DNA of 40,236 nt from a virus, in the IMG/VR virus record IMGVR_UViG_3300021962_000245, positions 1 to 40,236 of that record; one strand, 5' to 3'. Of this stretch, positions 1 to 6,030 are shown piece by piece. The translations under genes were made by a program, and so were the position numbers. Within the stretch, counting starts at the first letter, position 1, and every line of letters starts with the position of its first letter. The notes beneath the pieces are model-generated. The model saw only the letters and a list, made by a program, of their open reading frames with translations. It did no database searches and was not told the DNA's origin.

Positions 1-48
1 GTTTACAAACGACCCAACCCCAGACATTCAAACACCCCCCGGCCTGAT
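1..48. other. Left end of the HNH-TerS gap (possible packaging-site region)
   Basis: Non-coding stretch downstream (minus strand) of the HNH gene. If the window is closed into a circle it joins 40180-40236, giving a gap of about 105 bp between the HNH gene and TerS. In cos phages of the HK97/lambda type the cohesive-end site lies just upstream of the small terminase gene, so this gap is the natural candidate. I see no cos consensus that would prove it. Confidence 0.35.
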
Positions 49-339
49 TCATGCCGACAAGTCTGTCGCTGTCTTTGCCTTGTGACACTCGACGCACAAC
101 CCTTGCAAGTTCGTCTCATCGTCTCGACCACCCTTGTGCAGCGGGATGATGTGATCTAGCTCTAGTGCCAACGTCACTAAGCCACGGTCCTTGCAGTGCA
201 CACACAGTGGGTTCGAGTAGAACCATCTAGCGCGGCGCTTCTGTAGCGTTGTCCCTGTGATCCGCTTATATGCGGGCACACCTGCTAGCGCTGGCTTGTG
301 TTGTGCTATCAGTGGCTTTGCGTTTGTGATCTTTGGCAT
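49..339 (-). CDS. HNH endonuclease, terminase-associated
   Basis: A 96-residue protein with a C-terminal HNH fold: CxxC (CVHC), then LDHIIPLHKGG, then NLQGLCVECHKAK carrying the second CxxC and the final histidine. This is the beta-beta-alpha metal nuclease arrangement of phage HNH proteins. Family knowledge: HNH proteins next to TerS (HK97 gp74 type) assist terminase cleavage of packaging sites. Its position directly upstream of TerS across the window ends fits that job. The ATG at 339 is chosen over a GTG at 453, because the extra 38 residues look non-conserved and a purine/GGCGGG stretch precedes this ATG. It is the third gene of the late transcript. Confidence 0.85.
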   Translation of the reverse strand: MPKITNAKPLIAQHKPALAGVPAYKRITGTTLQKRRARWFYSNPLCVHCKDRGLVTLALELDHIIPLHKGGRDDETNLQGLCVECHKAKTATDLSA

Positions 340-482
340 ATTCACGCGCCCGCCGCTTATATGCTGGGGGAGTTCCCGGCGATTGCTTGTCACCACGTCA
401 CGTGATGCGGCCCATGTGGGTGTGACCGCTTGCCCTGTGCGTTGACGCTGCACGCGCCGCCCTGTAGCCGTGGGATGTCTCC

Positions 483-728
483 CTAGTGCTGGCTGTGGTG
501 GGTGGATTGAGGATCATTTGGCAGATCAATTCGCACGAGGCCGTGTAATCGCTGCGTCTTGATTTCGTCGCCATCCAAAACAACTAGGCCCGAGTCGTCA
601 TGGAACACTATCTCGATGTAGCGAGCCTCTTCGTCCGCAACGACTACAAACCTGCGCTCTATGCCGTCCAGGTAAATCCTCGCGTTGGTGTACTCGTGAG
701 GCGCGTTCTCGTGGACGCTTAGGCGCAT
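483..728 (-). CDS. Small acidic phage protein, unknown function
   Basis: An 81-residue protein starting at ATG 728. The middle is beta-rich and acidic (ARYIEIVFHDDSGLVVLDGDEIKTQ), with no cysteines, membrane segment or recognised domain. It lies between the coiled-coil protein and the terminase-associated HNH gene on the late transcript, so it is probably expressed with packaging genes. Coding is supported by its position in the gene train and the protein-like composition; the ribosome-binding site is weak. I do not recognise the family. Confidence 0.6.
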   Translation of the reverse strand: MRLSVHENAPHEYTNARIYLDGIERRFVVVADEEARYIEIVFHDDSGLVVLDGDEIKTQRLHGLVRIDLPNDPQSTHHSQH

Positions 729-756
729 AGTCTGCGGGCGTTTTCGAGAATTGATA

Positions 757-793
757 ATCGCCGCGTAGCAATGCCAGAGGCGGCGATCCTCTT
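757..793 (+). terminator. Hairpin with trailing T-run (possible plus-strand terminator)
   Basis: An 8-bp perfect stem (ATCGCCGC at 757-764 pairing with GCGGCGAT at 780-787) is followed on the plus strand by CCTCTTTTTT. It lies in the gap between two minus-strand genes. As a plus-strand terminator it would block antisense transcription into the Q/late-promoter region; it may instead act as a processing hairpin on the minus transcript. Confidence 0.3.
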
Positions 794-795
794 TT

Positions 796-1035
796 TTACT
801 CAGCTGGGACTACAGGATCATCCACTGGCGCATCCGGCACCAGCGCATCCACAGCGGCGACACGCGCCTCAACAGCAGCAAGCGCGGAATTGATAGCGGC
901 CTCGTCTACACCGGCAGCGGCCAATGCTTCTTTAAGCGTCGCCACCTCGCCGACAAGCGCCGTGGTTTCCTTGCCGACTTTAGCGACAGCAGTGTCAAGG
1001 GCTTCCAGGCGAGCAACGATCAATTCGGTGGTCAT
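796..1035 (-). CDS. Small coiled-coil protein
   Basis: A 79-residue protein, almost entirely helical with heptad character (ARLEALDTAVAKVGKETT, then EVATLKEALAAAG), ending in an acidic proline-rich tail (VPDAPVDDPVVPAE). Family knowledge: short alpha-helical proteins of this style are common in siphophage late regions, with no assigned function. The ATG at 1035 is preceded by AAGAAAG. The same frame also has an ATG at 1101 that would add 22 residues (MTELRLWLHLLDRI...), so a longer form cannot be excluded. It is the first gene after the proposed late promoter and leader terminator. Confidence 0.6.
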   Translation of the reverse strand: MTTELIVARLEALDTAVAKVGKETTALVGEVATLKEALAAAGVDEAAINSALAAVEARVAAVDALVPDAPVDDPVVPAE

Positions 1036-1124
1036 GATGTGGGTTCTTTCTTGGTGGTTAATGCGGTCAAGCAGGTGCAGCCACAAGCGAAGTTCTGTCA
1101 TGGCGCGGCTTTCGTTTCGGAAAT

Positions 1125-1148
1125 GAAAAAGCCACCTTATGGGCGGCT
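1125..1148 (-). terminator. Rho-independent terminator in late leader (tR'-like)
   Basis: On the minus strand AGCCGCC and GGTGGCT pair around a 5-nt loop and run into TTTTT. It sits about 90 nt downstream of the proposed late promoter and ahead of the first late gene, the arrangement expected for a terminator overridden by a Q-type antiterminator. Confidence 0.65.
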
Positions 1149-1236
1149 TGTGTTTGTTTAGAGCATGCAGCAGCTTCTAGTGCGCTGCTCTCTTTTATGT
1201 TTGGCCGAGAACACCCCGGCTATATGGAGCGACGAA

Positions 1237-1265
1237 ACGATAGCACATATTCGGCGGCTAGGCAA
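1237..1265 (-). promoter_or_regulatory. Candidate late promoter
   Basis: On the minus strand TTGCCT (1265-1260) and TATCGT (1242-1237) are separated by 17 nt. It lies in the 1102-1437 gap, which I otherwise read as non-coding, between the Q-like gene and the late genes. That is where lambdoid phages place the Q-responsive promoter. The match to the consensus is moderate. Confidence 0.4.
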
Positions 1266-1437
1266 TCAGTGAATATTGCGCCACCAGCGCCTACATATTT
1301 CGTAGAAATGGAGCGCGCACATAACAAGAGACGCCGCCGCCATCGACTTGGTAAGGAATGAGGCCCCGCCAACATATTCCGCAGCCATCCACACGTTTGC
1401 AATCACCAGGTGCGCATGGAACATTAGCGTTGAATCA

Positions 1438-1944
1438 TTACTCATTCAAGGCTCCAATCTTTTCTGCACTGACCAACGCTGCCTCGTGTTTCGCCCTGCT
1501 GATCCATGCGTTCATCCAGTCAACCACAGGCATGTGTTCCTTTGCGAACTGCCTATCGATGCGTTTCTTTCCCGTGCCCCGGCATGTTTGGCATTCCGCT
1601 TTCTCAAGGACAGGTGTGCCCTCTATGACTCTGCTGCCTAGGCCATTGCAGTCGGTGCAAACGTCTGAGCGGGTGAATGCGAGCAGTGCCGATGCAATGT
1701 CCACGGCTGTACGCGGGTGCAGCTTAGGAAATTGAACCGTTGCCCTGTGCGCCATGCGGCCTGCACATTCGCGTGCGGCTTTGTTGTCGCCAAGCTCAAA
1801 GCGCAGCAATAGCGCCCCGAGGTAGTCAGTCTTAGACGCAAGGCCAACCGCGCCAATTACATCTAAATCACTGAAGTTTGTGCGCTCGATGCTGCGAAGG
1901 TTGCTGCTGCGGATCGCGCTTGCGTATCTTTCTACGATTTTCAA
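1438..1944 (-). CDS. Q-like late antiterminator with DnaJ-type zinc finger
   Basis: A 168-residue protein. The central part has two CxxCxGxG motifs (C96-C99 in CTDCNGLG and C118-C121 in CQTCRGTG) followed by a basic patch (KKRIDRQF). The N-terminal half is helical. Lambdoid Q-type antiterminators (the Antiterm family of phages such as 82 and 21) carry such a DnaJ-like zinc module. Context supports this: the gene ends just upstream of a candidate promoter and terminator that open the late operon. The start is TTG 1944, since an in-frame stop lies two codons upstream and no ATG is near. Family assignment is by motif and position only; other zinc-binding phage proteins remain possible. Confidence 0.6.
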   Translation of the reverse strand: MKIVERYASAIRSSNLRSIERTNFSDLDVIGAVGLASKTDYLGALLLRFELGDNKAARECAGRMAHRATVQFPKLHPRTAVDIASALLAFTRSDVCTDCNGLGSRVIEGTPVLEKAECQTCRGTGKKRIDRQFAKEHMPVVDWMNAWISRAKHEAALVSAEKIGALNE

Positions 1945-2014
1945 GTTTCACGACTTTCGCCCCGTAGTGCCCTGATGCGCCATCGATGCTTTGCCGACGC
2001 GCTTATCGAACGCG

Positions 2015-2044
2015 ATTTTACAACAGCATCAAAACTGATAGCAA
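2015..2044 (-). promoter_or_regulatory. Candidate promoter for the Q-like gene
   Basis: On the minus strand TTGCTA (2044-2039) and TAAAAT (2020-2015) are spaced 18 nt apart, about 70 nt upstream of the Q-like start codon. It lies in the divergent gap 1945-2132. Confidence 0.35.
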
Positions 2045-2072
2045 GAATCAATCAAACGAGTTGAAAAAGTGC

Positions 2073-2101
2073 TTGCATTGTCTTGAATGCGCATATACAG
2101 T
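2073..2101 (+). promoter_or_regulatory. Repeated accessory promoter, copy A
   Basis: TTGCAT (2073-2078), then 17 nt to TACAGT (2096-2101), overlapping TATACA at 2094-2099. The spacer holds TGAATGCGCATA. This block recurs almost unchanged at 2397 and 3150, each time upstream of a small plus-strand gene. Conservation continues past the -10 into a leader with a shared (G)CAGC motif. Confidence 0.7.
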
Positions 2102-2132
2102 ACATACATCGACAGCAAGCGGAGCAAGCAAC

Positions 2133-2288
2133 ATGACAGCGGTAAAAATCATCAAGCAAGACGACAACAGAACGGTCGGCATATTCATGCGCAACAGTGG
2201 TGAGTTCTGCGCAATGACATACGGCACGAGCAAAGACTTCAAAACGCTAAAAGGCGCTGAAAAATGGCTAGCAGCTCGCGGATATTGA
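2133..2288 (+). CDS. Small accessory protein
   Basis: A 51-residue protein, basic and compact (MTAVKIIKQDDNRTVGIFMR..., ending KGAEKWLAARGY). No recognised domain. The ATG at 2133 is preceded by GGAGCAAGCAAC, a Shine-Dalgarno-like leader also used by the next promoter-proximal genes. It is the first gene after promoter copy A. Being the leading gene of a promoter-repeat array that also holds an LPD29 protein suggests an accessory, host-directed role; that is inference. Confidence 0.65.
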   Translation: MTAVKIIKQDDNRTVGIFMRNSGEFCAMTYGTSKDFKTLKGAEKWLAARGY

Positions 2289-2410
2289 TTTACCAAGGCG
2301 GCGGCGGGTGGTTTGTGAAACTCGCCGGCGTTTTGGCTGGTGGATTCAAGATCAAAGAGCATGCAGAGCTTTTTGTGTCGGCCCTAAACAAAACCCTTGA
2401 CAACACGTGA
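2264..2410 (+). CDS. Small glycine-rich protein
   Basis: A 48-residue frame that overlaps the preceding gene by 25 nt and ends inside promoter copy B. It reads as a plausible small fold: ILIYQGGGGWFVKLAGVL, then GGFKIKEHAELFVSALNK. AAGGCG precedes the ATG. A glycine-flanked aromatic followed by two beta-like strands and a helix suggests a small alpha/beta domain. I do not recognise the family. Coding is inferred from translational coupling and composition. Confidence 0.55.
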   Translation: MASSSRILIYQGGGGWFVKLAGVLAGGFKIKEHAELFVSALNKTLDNT

Positions 2411-2425
2411 ATACGCATATACGTT
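2397..2425 (+). promoter_or_regulatory. Repeated accessory promoter, copy B
   Basis: TTGACA (2397-2402), then 17 nt to TACGTT (2420-2425), overlapping TATACG at 2418. The spacer includes TGAATACGCATA, matching copies A and C. The leader carries GGGCAGCAAGG, corresponding to GACAGCAAGCG in copy A. It lies at the 3' end of the preceding gene. Confidence 0.75.
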
Positions 2426-2472
2426 ACTACTCATGGGCAGCAAGGTGCTGGCCGCAAACAGGAGCAAACACA

Positions 2473-2679
2473 ATGGGAACTGAAACAGCAAAACCGGCTG
2501 ATCTCACAGTAGGCGACACAATTCTATTGAATGGACAAACTTACACAGTTGGCCGAGACACGGTGCAAACTGGTATTTTTGGCACCACTGTTCGTGGGCT
2601 GCGCATGGAGGCAATAGAGAGAGTACTGTTCCATAAGTTTCACAAAGGTGAATTTCTTGGATTTGTTTCTCAACCATGA
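2473..2679 (+). CDS. Small beta-rich accessory protein
   Basis: A 68-residue protein with a strand-turn-strand core (LTVGDTILLNGQTYTVG) and a second strand pair near the C-terminus (ERVLFHKFHKGEFLGFV). This looks like a small beta-barrel, but no family is assigned. GGAGCAAACACA precedes ATG 2473. It is the only gene after promoter copy B and is followed by a strong hairpin, so it seems to be a monocistronic accessory unit. Confidence 0.65.
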   Translation: MGTETAKPADLTVGDTILLNGQTYTVGRDTVQTGIFGTTVRGLRMEAIERVLFHKFHKGEFLGFVSQP

Positions 2680-2682
2680 ATA

Positions 2683-2707
2683 GGTTATTTCCAAAACGGA
2701 AATAACC
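2683..2707 (+). terminator. 10-bp perfect hairpin after the 68-residue protein gene
   Basis: GGTTATTTCC and GGAAATAACC pair perfectly around a 5-nt loop, directly after the stop codon. No T-run follows, so this may be an RNA-stability or processing hairpin, or an operator, rather than a classical terminator. The next gene has no promoter copy of its own. Confidence 0.45.
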
Positions 2708-2731
2708 ACTAAACAAACAAGAGCAAAGACC

Positions 2732-2950
2732 GTGACAAGTGCCGACTGCATTAATACCCACCAAGCCGCTCAATTTATGGCCCGAATGATTCCTTTTCTA
2801 GCCACCGGCTTGAGCTTGGAGGAAGCTGGGAAAGCCGTTTTGGACAGAGATCGTGAGCTGATGAATAGCACGCTGGCTGCTACTGAAGAAGGCGCGGCAA
2901 TTCGTCGCTCTCTGGCAGAAGGCGTTTACTCGTCTGTTAGGGCGCAATGA
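2732..2950 (+). CDS. Small helical protein
   Basis: A 72-residue protein starting at GTG 2732 with GAGCAAAG upstream. It is mostly helical (HQAAQFMARMIPFLATG, LEEAGKAVLDRDRELM, EEGAAIRRSLAEGVY). No domain is recognised. It ends in a 4-nt ATGA overlap with the next gene, so the two are translationally coupled. It probably depends on readthrough past the upstream hairpin. Confidence 0.65.
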   Translation: MTSADCINTHQAAQFMARMIPFLATGLSLEEAGKAVLDRDRELMNSTLAATEEGAAIRRSLAEGVYSSVRAQ

Positions 2951-3153
2951 CTGAACAAAAACAACACGGAGGCGCACGCCCTAACTCAGGCCCGAAGCCG
3001 AAATCGGCCACCGGTGAGCGCATGAAGAATCACGCCATGCGCTGGACTGATTCGGGCTGGTCCGATGTGCTGCTGATCGGCATGGATCGGGTGCGTGAGC
3101 TAGTCGCGGCAGAGGCAAAAAAAGCCCGCAAATTTGCCTCAAAAATGCCTTGA
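2947..3153 (+). CDS. GGARPNSG-motif small protein, possible DNA binding
   Basis: A 68-residue protein. The N-terminus HGGARPNSGPKPKSATGER is a flexible, basic, glycine/proline motif like the tails of phage DNA-binding proteins and of the TerS protein at the other end of this genome. The remainder is helical (WSDVLLIGMDRVRELVAAEA). The tail resembles an AT-hook, which suggests nucleic-acid binding; that is inference. It starts in an ATGA overlap, and promoter copy C overlaps its stop codon. Confidence 0.65.
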   Translation: MTEQKQHGGARPNSGPKPKSATGERMKNHAMRWTDSGWSDVLLIGMDRVRELVAAEAKKARKFASKMP

Positions 3154-3178
3154 CATTGCTTGATTAAGCATATACATT
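3150..3178 (+). promoter_or_regulatory. Repeated accessory promoter, copy C
   Basis: TTGACA (3150-3155), then 17 nt to TACATT (3173-3178), overlapping TATACA at 3171. The spacer has TTGATTAAGCATA, aligned with copies A and B. The leader contains ATGGACAGCGCAAC and runs about 70 nt to the LPD29 gene. Confidence 0.75.
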
Positions 3179-3247
3179 AATACCTATGGACAGCGCAACG
3201 CTTCCACCGCCCAGGCGGCACCTGGAATCCTGATAGGAGCAAAAATC

Positions 3248-3667
3248 ATGGCATGGGTATCACAAGAAGACAAAGCAAAAATTGCAGCCGAACTTAAAAA
3301 GGTCGTGCCTAGTGGCTGGAAATATAGCCTTTCTGTTCGCGACAAAATGACTATTTGCATGACAATAAAGTCAGCGCCTTTAGATCTTATCCGCGCCTTC
3401 AAAGCAAGCGAATATTTCAATCCTGAAACGGCCACAGATATCGAAGTAAGCAATTATTATTGCAGGTCACAAATTGCCGACGAATGTGTCGCTGATGTTT
3501 TTGAGTCCATTTTGAGGGCGCTAAACACCGACAACTACGACCGCAGCGACACAATGACAGACTATTTCGATGTAGGGCACTACGTTGATTTACGCATAGG
3601 CAAATGGGATAAGCCATTCATTGTCACCGGTGCGCTTGCAAAACAGAAAGAAAATGCTTCCACCTGA
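3248..3667 (+). CDS. LPD29-domain protein
   Basis: A 139-residue stand-alone protein. The N-terminal half has a lysine-rich helix then a strand (KIAAELKKVVPSGWKYSLSV). The C-terminal half carries NYDRSDTMTDYFDVGHYVDL then GKWDKPF, which I recognise as the signature of Large Polyvalent Protein-associated Domain 29, usually found in big conjugative-element and phage polyproteins. Its biochemical role is not established; polyvalent proteins are thought to protect incoming DNA from host defences. GGAGCAAAAATC precedes ATG 3248, and the gene has promoter copy C to itself. Confidence 0.75.
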   Translation: MAWVSQEDKAKIAAELKKVVPSGWKYSLSVRDKMTICMTIKSAPLDLIRAFKASEYFNPETATDIEVSNYYCRSQIADECVADVFESILRALNTDNYDRSDTMTDYFDVGHYVDLRIGKWDKPFIVTGALAKQKENAST

Positions 3668-3815
3668 CTCTGTAATCCACTTGAGAGCCCCAGCCGCCAC
3701 CAAGGCGGCGTGGGTGCGTCAAAGCCAAGCGGCGGGTATGAAGCTATCAGACTGGATAGTGATGCGCGTAGCGAGTGCGCTACAACAGCCAGAGAGCGGA
3801 AGGCCGCAGGGGTGA
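3654..3815 (+). CDS. Ribbon-helix-helix-like small protein
   Basis: A 53-residue protein. A strand (SVIHLRAPAATKAAWVRQ) is followed by SQAAGMKLSDWIVMRVASAL, the pattern of a MobC/CopG-type ribbon-helix-helix domain: a short strand, then two helices with a turn between. Such proteins bind DNA as dimers and often autoregulate. The ATG at 3654 overlaps the LPD29 gene end by 14 nt and is preceded by AGAAAGAAA. It is a candidate regulator of the accessory promoters or binder of the nearby direct repeats; both roles are inference. Confidence 0.6.
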   Translation: MLPPDSVIHLRAPAATKAAWVRQSQAAGMKLSDWIVMRVASALQQPESGRPQG

Positions 3816-3883
3816 GCATTGCCAGACGCGAGGCTTGAGAACGGTTGCGGGCGCTCGGGGGCGCAGGGTGTTGACCAACTCCA

Positions 3884-3958
3884 TCCCCCTGTCATGGGAT
3901 TTTTGGGCTAACCCCCTGTAGTGGAATTTTTGGGCTTTTGGGGTGTAGTGGAATTTTT
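3884..3958. repeat. Three imperfect direct repeats (period about 26-30 bp)
   Basis: The units are CCCCCTGTCATGGGATTTTTGG, CCCCCTGTAGTGGAATTTTTGG and GGGGTGTAGTGGAATTTTT; the third continues as TTGATCC beyond the transposon at 6373. They occupy the convergent gap between the plus accessory genes (ending 3815) and the minus early operon (ending 6383). They could be iterons, protein-binding sites or a decayed terminator array; no function can be assigned from sequence. Confidence 0.6.
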
Positions 3959-3979
3959 GGTAGTGTCTCAGTTTGAAAT

Positions 3980-4222
3980 CTAGACTAGCGACCCACGCCG
4001 AAGTGCAGCCTTCGCTAATGTGGCCGCTGCGTCCAAACTTGCTTTGATCTCGGTGATGCGGTGATCAACCTCTATCTCAGTCATCAAGTGCTCGGACGCG
4101 CACACGGCATCATCGCCACTGCCTGCCCCGAAAGGCTGAAAGTTCAAGATTACGAGTGGGCCTGGTTTCCCCCATCCGCCGCTGATGTGTTTACAACTGA
4201 ACTTCCCCATGTTTTCTTTCAT
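3980..4222 (-). CDS. Small transposon protein coupled to the transposase
   Basis: An 80-residue protein whose ATG overlaps the transposase stop as ATGA, so it is translationally coupled. The N-terminal part has MGKFSCKHISGGWGKPGPL and the C-terminal part is helical (HRITEIKASLDAAATLAKAAL). It ends 3 bp inside the left inverted repeat. I do not recognise the fold. Its fixed position after the transposase suggests a transposition accessory role or a passenger. An alternative start is the internal Met at residue 5. Confidence 0.55.
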   Translation of the reverse strand: MKENMGKFSCKHISGGWGKPGPLVILNFQPFGAGSGDDAVCASEHLMTEIEVDHRITEIKASLDAAATLAKAALRRGSLV

Positions 4223-5109
4223 GCACTTGCTCCTTGCGATTGACGTGACTTATATGATCCGCGCTTCTTGGCTTCTGGCGCTGCAACCAAGTTGCAGATT
4301 TCTTCAATCGTCCACACATGATCTGCAACGCCCGCTTCCATGGCTGGTGTGACGCGCAAGGTTTTGTGGATTTTGGCGAAGTTGTAAAACATGAAATGCA
4401 GGCTCACTGCGTGCATGTGGTTCTCGACCTTCTTTGAGAAAGCATTTGTCAGGCGAGTGAATCGGCGCATGTGCATCCGCATGGTGAGGTTCTGGCGCTC
4501 CACGTAGGACGTGCTGACGTGTTCCGCGTCAGGGTAGCCGGTGACAACATCCACACGTGAGCCGGTGTAGCTGCTTGGGCTGTACTTGCGTGATGCTTCG
4601 CGGGCCGGTGTGTCGCCATACAGCTTCACAAGCTGGGCAAAGTCGATATGCCCATTGAAGGCATCGGACACGGCTTCCAAGTATGCCTTGAGCCCATCCG
4701 TGGTGAGTTGCACGCGGTGTGCGAGACGCTCCGACAAGTCGGTGATGAAGTGGTGCGCGGACTCAGCGCCACGGGTTCCAACGTGCCAGCACGGCACCAA
4801 CTTCGTATCAGCATCAATCGCCGTCCATGTGTGCACGTCGCCATAACCAAACACGCCCTTAAGTTCTTCGGGGACGTTCTTTTCTTTGCTGCCAACAAAC
4901 GACCAAATTTCATCGCATTGAACGCGCTTGCAATTGAGCTTACGTAGGGTTTTGTCTTGAAACTCAGCGCAGGCCGCTCCTGTATCAATCAGCAGCTTCG
5001 TGACCGTGTTGATGCTCACGTCAGCAATGCGCGACGTGGCACGCATGGACATTCCCTCAACCAGCAGATTAATAATCTGGGCGCGCTTTTCGATGGGGAG
5101 TCGGTTCAT
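4219..5109 (-). CDS. IS1-family DDE transposase
   Basis: A 296-residue single-frame transposase. The N-terminus has a helix-turn-helix (RATSRIADVSINTVTKLLID). Catalytic-type residues are seen in QCDEIWSFVG (first D), LTTDGLKAYLEAV (second D) and STSYVERQNLTMRM (E). This is the layout of the long, non-frameshifted IS1 subgroup, unlike classical IS1 InsA/InsB'. AGGAAG lies ahead of ATG 5109 and a near-consensus promoter lies about 30 bp further upstream. Length and motifs are complete, so it looks functional. Confidence 0.9.
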   Translation of the reverse strand: MNRLPIEKRAQIINLLVEGMSMRATSRIADVSINTVTKLLIDTGAACAEFQDKTLRKLNCKRVQCDEIWSFVGSKEKNVPEELKGVFGYGDVHTWTAIDADTKLVPCWHVGTRGAESAHHFITDLSERLAHRVQLTTDGLKAYLEAVSDAFNGHIDFAQLVKLYGDTPAREASRKYSPSSYTGSRVDVVTGYPDAEHVSTSYVERQNLTMRMHMRRFTRLTNAFSKKVENHMHAVSLHFMFYNFAKIHKTLRVTPAMEAGVADHVWTIEEICNLVAAPEAKKRGSYKSRQSQGASA

Positions 5110-5136
5110 TGTCAGTTCTTCCTAAATTTGAACTGA

Positions 5137-5165
5137 ATTATATGCTTGTGTAAATCAATCGTCAA
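5137..5165 (-). promoter_or_regulatory. Transposase promoter
   Basis: On the minus strand TTGACG (5165-5160), a 17-nt spacer and a perfect TATAAT (5142-5137), ending 27 nt upstream of the transposase ATG. CAGTTC and GAACTG form a short inverted repeat across the leader (5112-5135), a possible operator or attenuator that could limit transposase synthesis. Confidence 0.8.
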
Positions 5166-5269
5166 CAGACTATCGCCACTCATCAATGTGAATGAAATCG
5201 CCTTGCAGCTGGGCATCAAATGCTTTCGGCGGCTGTCTCCCGACAGCCTTAAGAAGAACTAGACGAAGC

Positions 5270-5296
5270 AAGGCCCCATATGTAAAATGGGGCCTT
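5270..5296 (-). terminator. Hairpin inside the transposon
   Basis: AAGGCCCCA and TGGGGCCTT form a 9-bp perfect stem around a 9-nt loop. No long T-run follows on either strand. It separates the wHTH passenger gene and a putative mini-ORF from the transposase promoter, so it probably insulates the two units. Confidence 0.45.
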
Positions 5297-5307
5297 GGCG
5301 ACTCATC

Positions 5308-5385
5308 TTATCTTCTGATAAGCGCCGCGAGTTCAGCAGTTCTCAATTCAATGAGATGCCACTCCAGCAGGTCTTTTTGACCCAT
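5308..5385 (-). CDS. Possible 25-residue mini-ORF
   Basis: A short frame (MGQKDLLEWHLIELRTAE...) with AAAGGAA eight bases before its ATG, followed 11 nt later by the internal hairpin. It lies in the 330-bp gap between the wHTH passenger and the transposase, where I see no other gene. Coding is uncertain and rests on the ribosome-binding site and amphipathic composition alone. Confidence 0.25.
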   Translation of the reverse strand: MGQKDLLEWHLIELRTAELAALIRR

Positions 5386-5440
5386 GGGGTTCCTTTCAAG
5401 AGTTGCGCCCCCTGTCAGGGACTAGTTGAACACCGAAGCC

Positions 5441-5935
5441 TCAACTTTGCGAATTGCTGTTCGCGCTGTTTGGGGCTTCATCTTTTTTGGCAGCTATTTG
5501 ATAGCGGCCATAGGAAGCGCTGACAAGATAGCCTTTCTCCTTGAGATTCCCAAGTGTCGCTCGCACGGAGCCAAGCGTTGAAGGCAAAGAAAGGCGTTCG
5601 TTTACGTCGTTTAGCGTTTCTTCAACAGAGCGCGTCTTGCCATCTTTCATCAGTTCAATAATCGCTGGAGAGAGCGAGCCTTTTGGGTTTTTAATTGGCG
5701 CAGCATTCTTTTTTTCCTCGACAGGCCGCATTGACTCGGAATTAAGACTGCCAAGTTCTTGTTGGACACCTGTATTTGTCTCCGATGAGCGAAGAAATTG
5801 CTCATAGGCAGTAGGCTTCATCATTGCAAGCGTCCTACGCAATGTATCGACTTGAATTTGAAGCTCGGAAACAGTCGCTTTCGCTTTTGCAAGCGCATGC
5901 TGTTTTTCTGCAAGAAGTTTGTTTAGCTGATCCAT
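5441..5935 (-). CDS. Transposon passenger: coiled-coil plus winged-helix protein
   Basis: A 164-residue protein. The first ~40 residues form a coiled coil (DQLNKLLAEKQHALAKAKA..., then LQIQVDTLRRTL), giving likely dimerisation. After a polar linker, residues ~85-145 read as a winged helix: SPAIIELMKDG, SVEETLNDVNERL, GSVRATLGNLKEKGYLV, SYGRYQIAA. This resembles small DNA-binding regulators with an N-terminal oligomerisation helix. The ATG at 5935 is chosen because a promoter ends 6 nt before it, implying a leaderless mRNA; frames further upstream would start inside that promoter. It may regulate the transposon or host genes; unproven. Confidence 0.7.
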   Translation of the reverse strand: MDQLNKLLAEKQHALAKAKATVSELQIQVDTLRRTLAMMKPTAYEQFLRSSETNTGVQQELGSLNSESMRPVEEKKNAAPIKNPKGSLSPAIIELMKDGKTRSVEETLNDVNERLSLPSTLGSVRATLGNLKEKGYLVSASYGRYQIAAKKDEAPNSANSNSQS

Positions 5936-5941
5936 TTGGCA

Positions 5942-5970
5942 ATCATAATTAAACGCAAGAATGATTGCAA
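5942..5970 (-). promoter_or_regulatory. Promoter of the wHTH passenger (leaderless)
   Basis: On the minus strand TTGCAA (5970-5965), a 17-nt spacer and TATGAT (5947-5942). The ATG begins 7 nt after the -10, about where transcription should start, and no Shine-Dalgarno sequence is present. Confidence 0.6.
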
Positions 5971-6030
5971 GCATTATTGACAATTGCTACTTTGCGCGGG
6001 TTTTGCGTAGGGGGCTTGAGCAATGATCGC

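Noticed and set aside
24-34. GACATTCAAAC at the left window end shared with the transposon right end (6342-6352)
   Set aside because: Only 11 bp, without the terminal GGTAGTG part; likely coincidence, not a transposon remnant.
262-364. 12-bp direct repeat CCGCTTATATGC at 262-273 and 353-364
   Set aside because: Lies within and near the HNH gene, with no further copies and no clear partner; probably chance.
1220-1402. Minus-strand 60-residue frame in the late leader
   Set aside because: It spans the proposed late promoter, has no ribosome-binding site and an unconvincing composition.
1358-1735. Plus-strand 125-residue frame
   Set aside because: Antisense to the Q-like gene, whose zinc motifs and position are much better supported.
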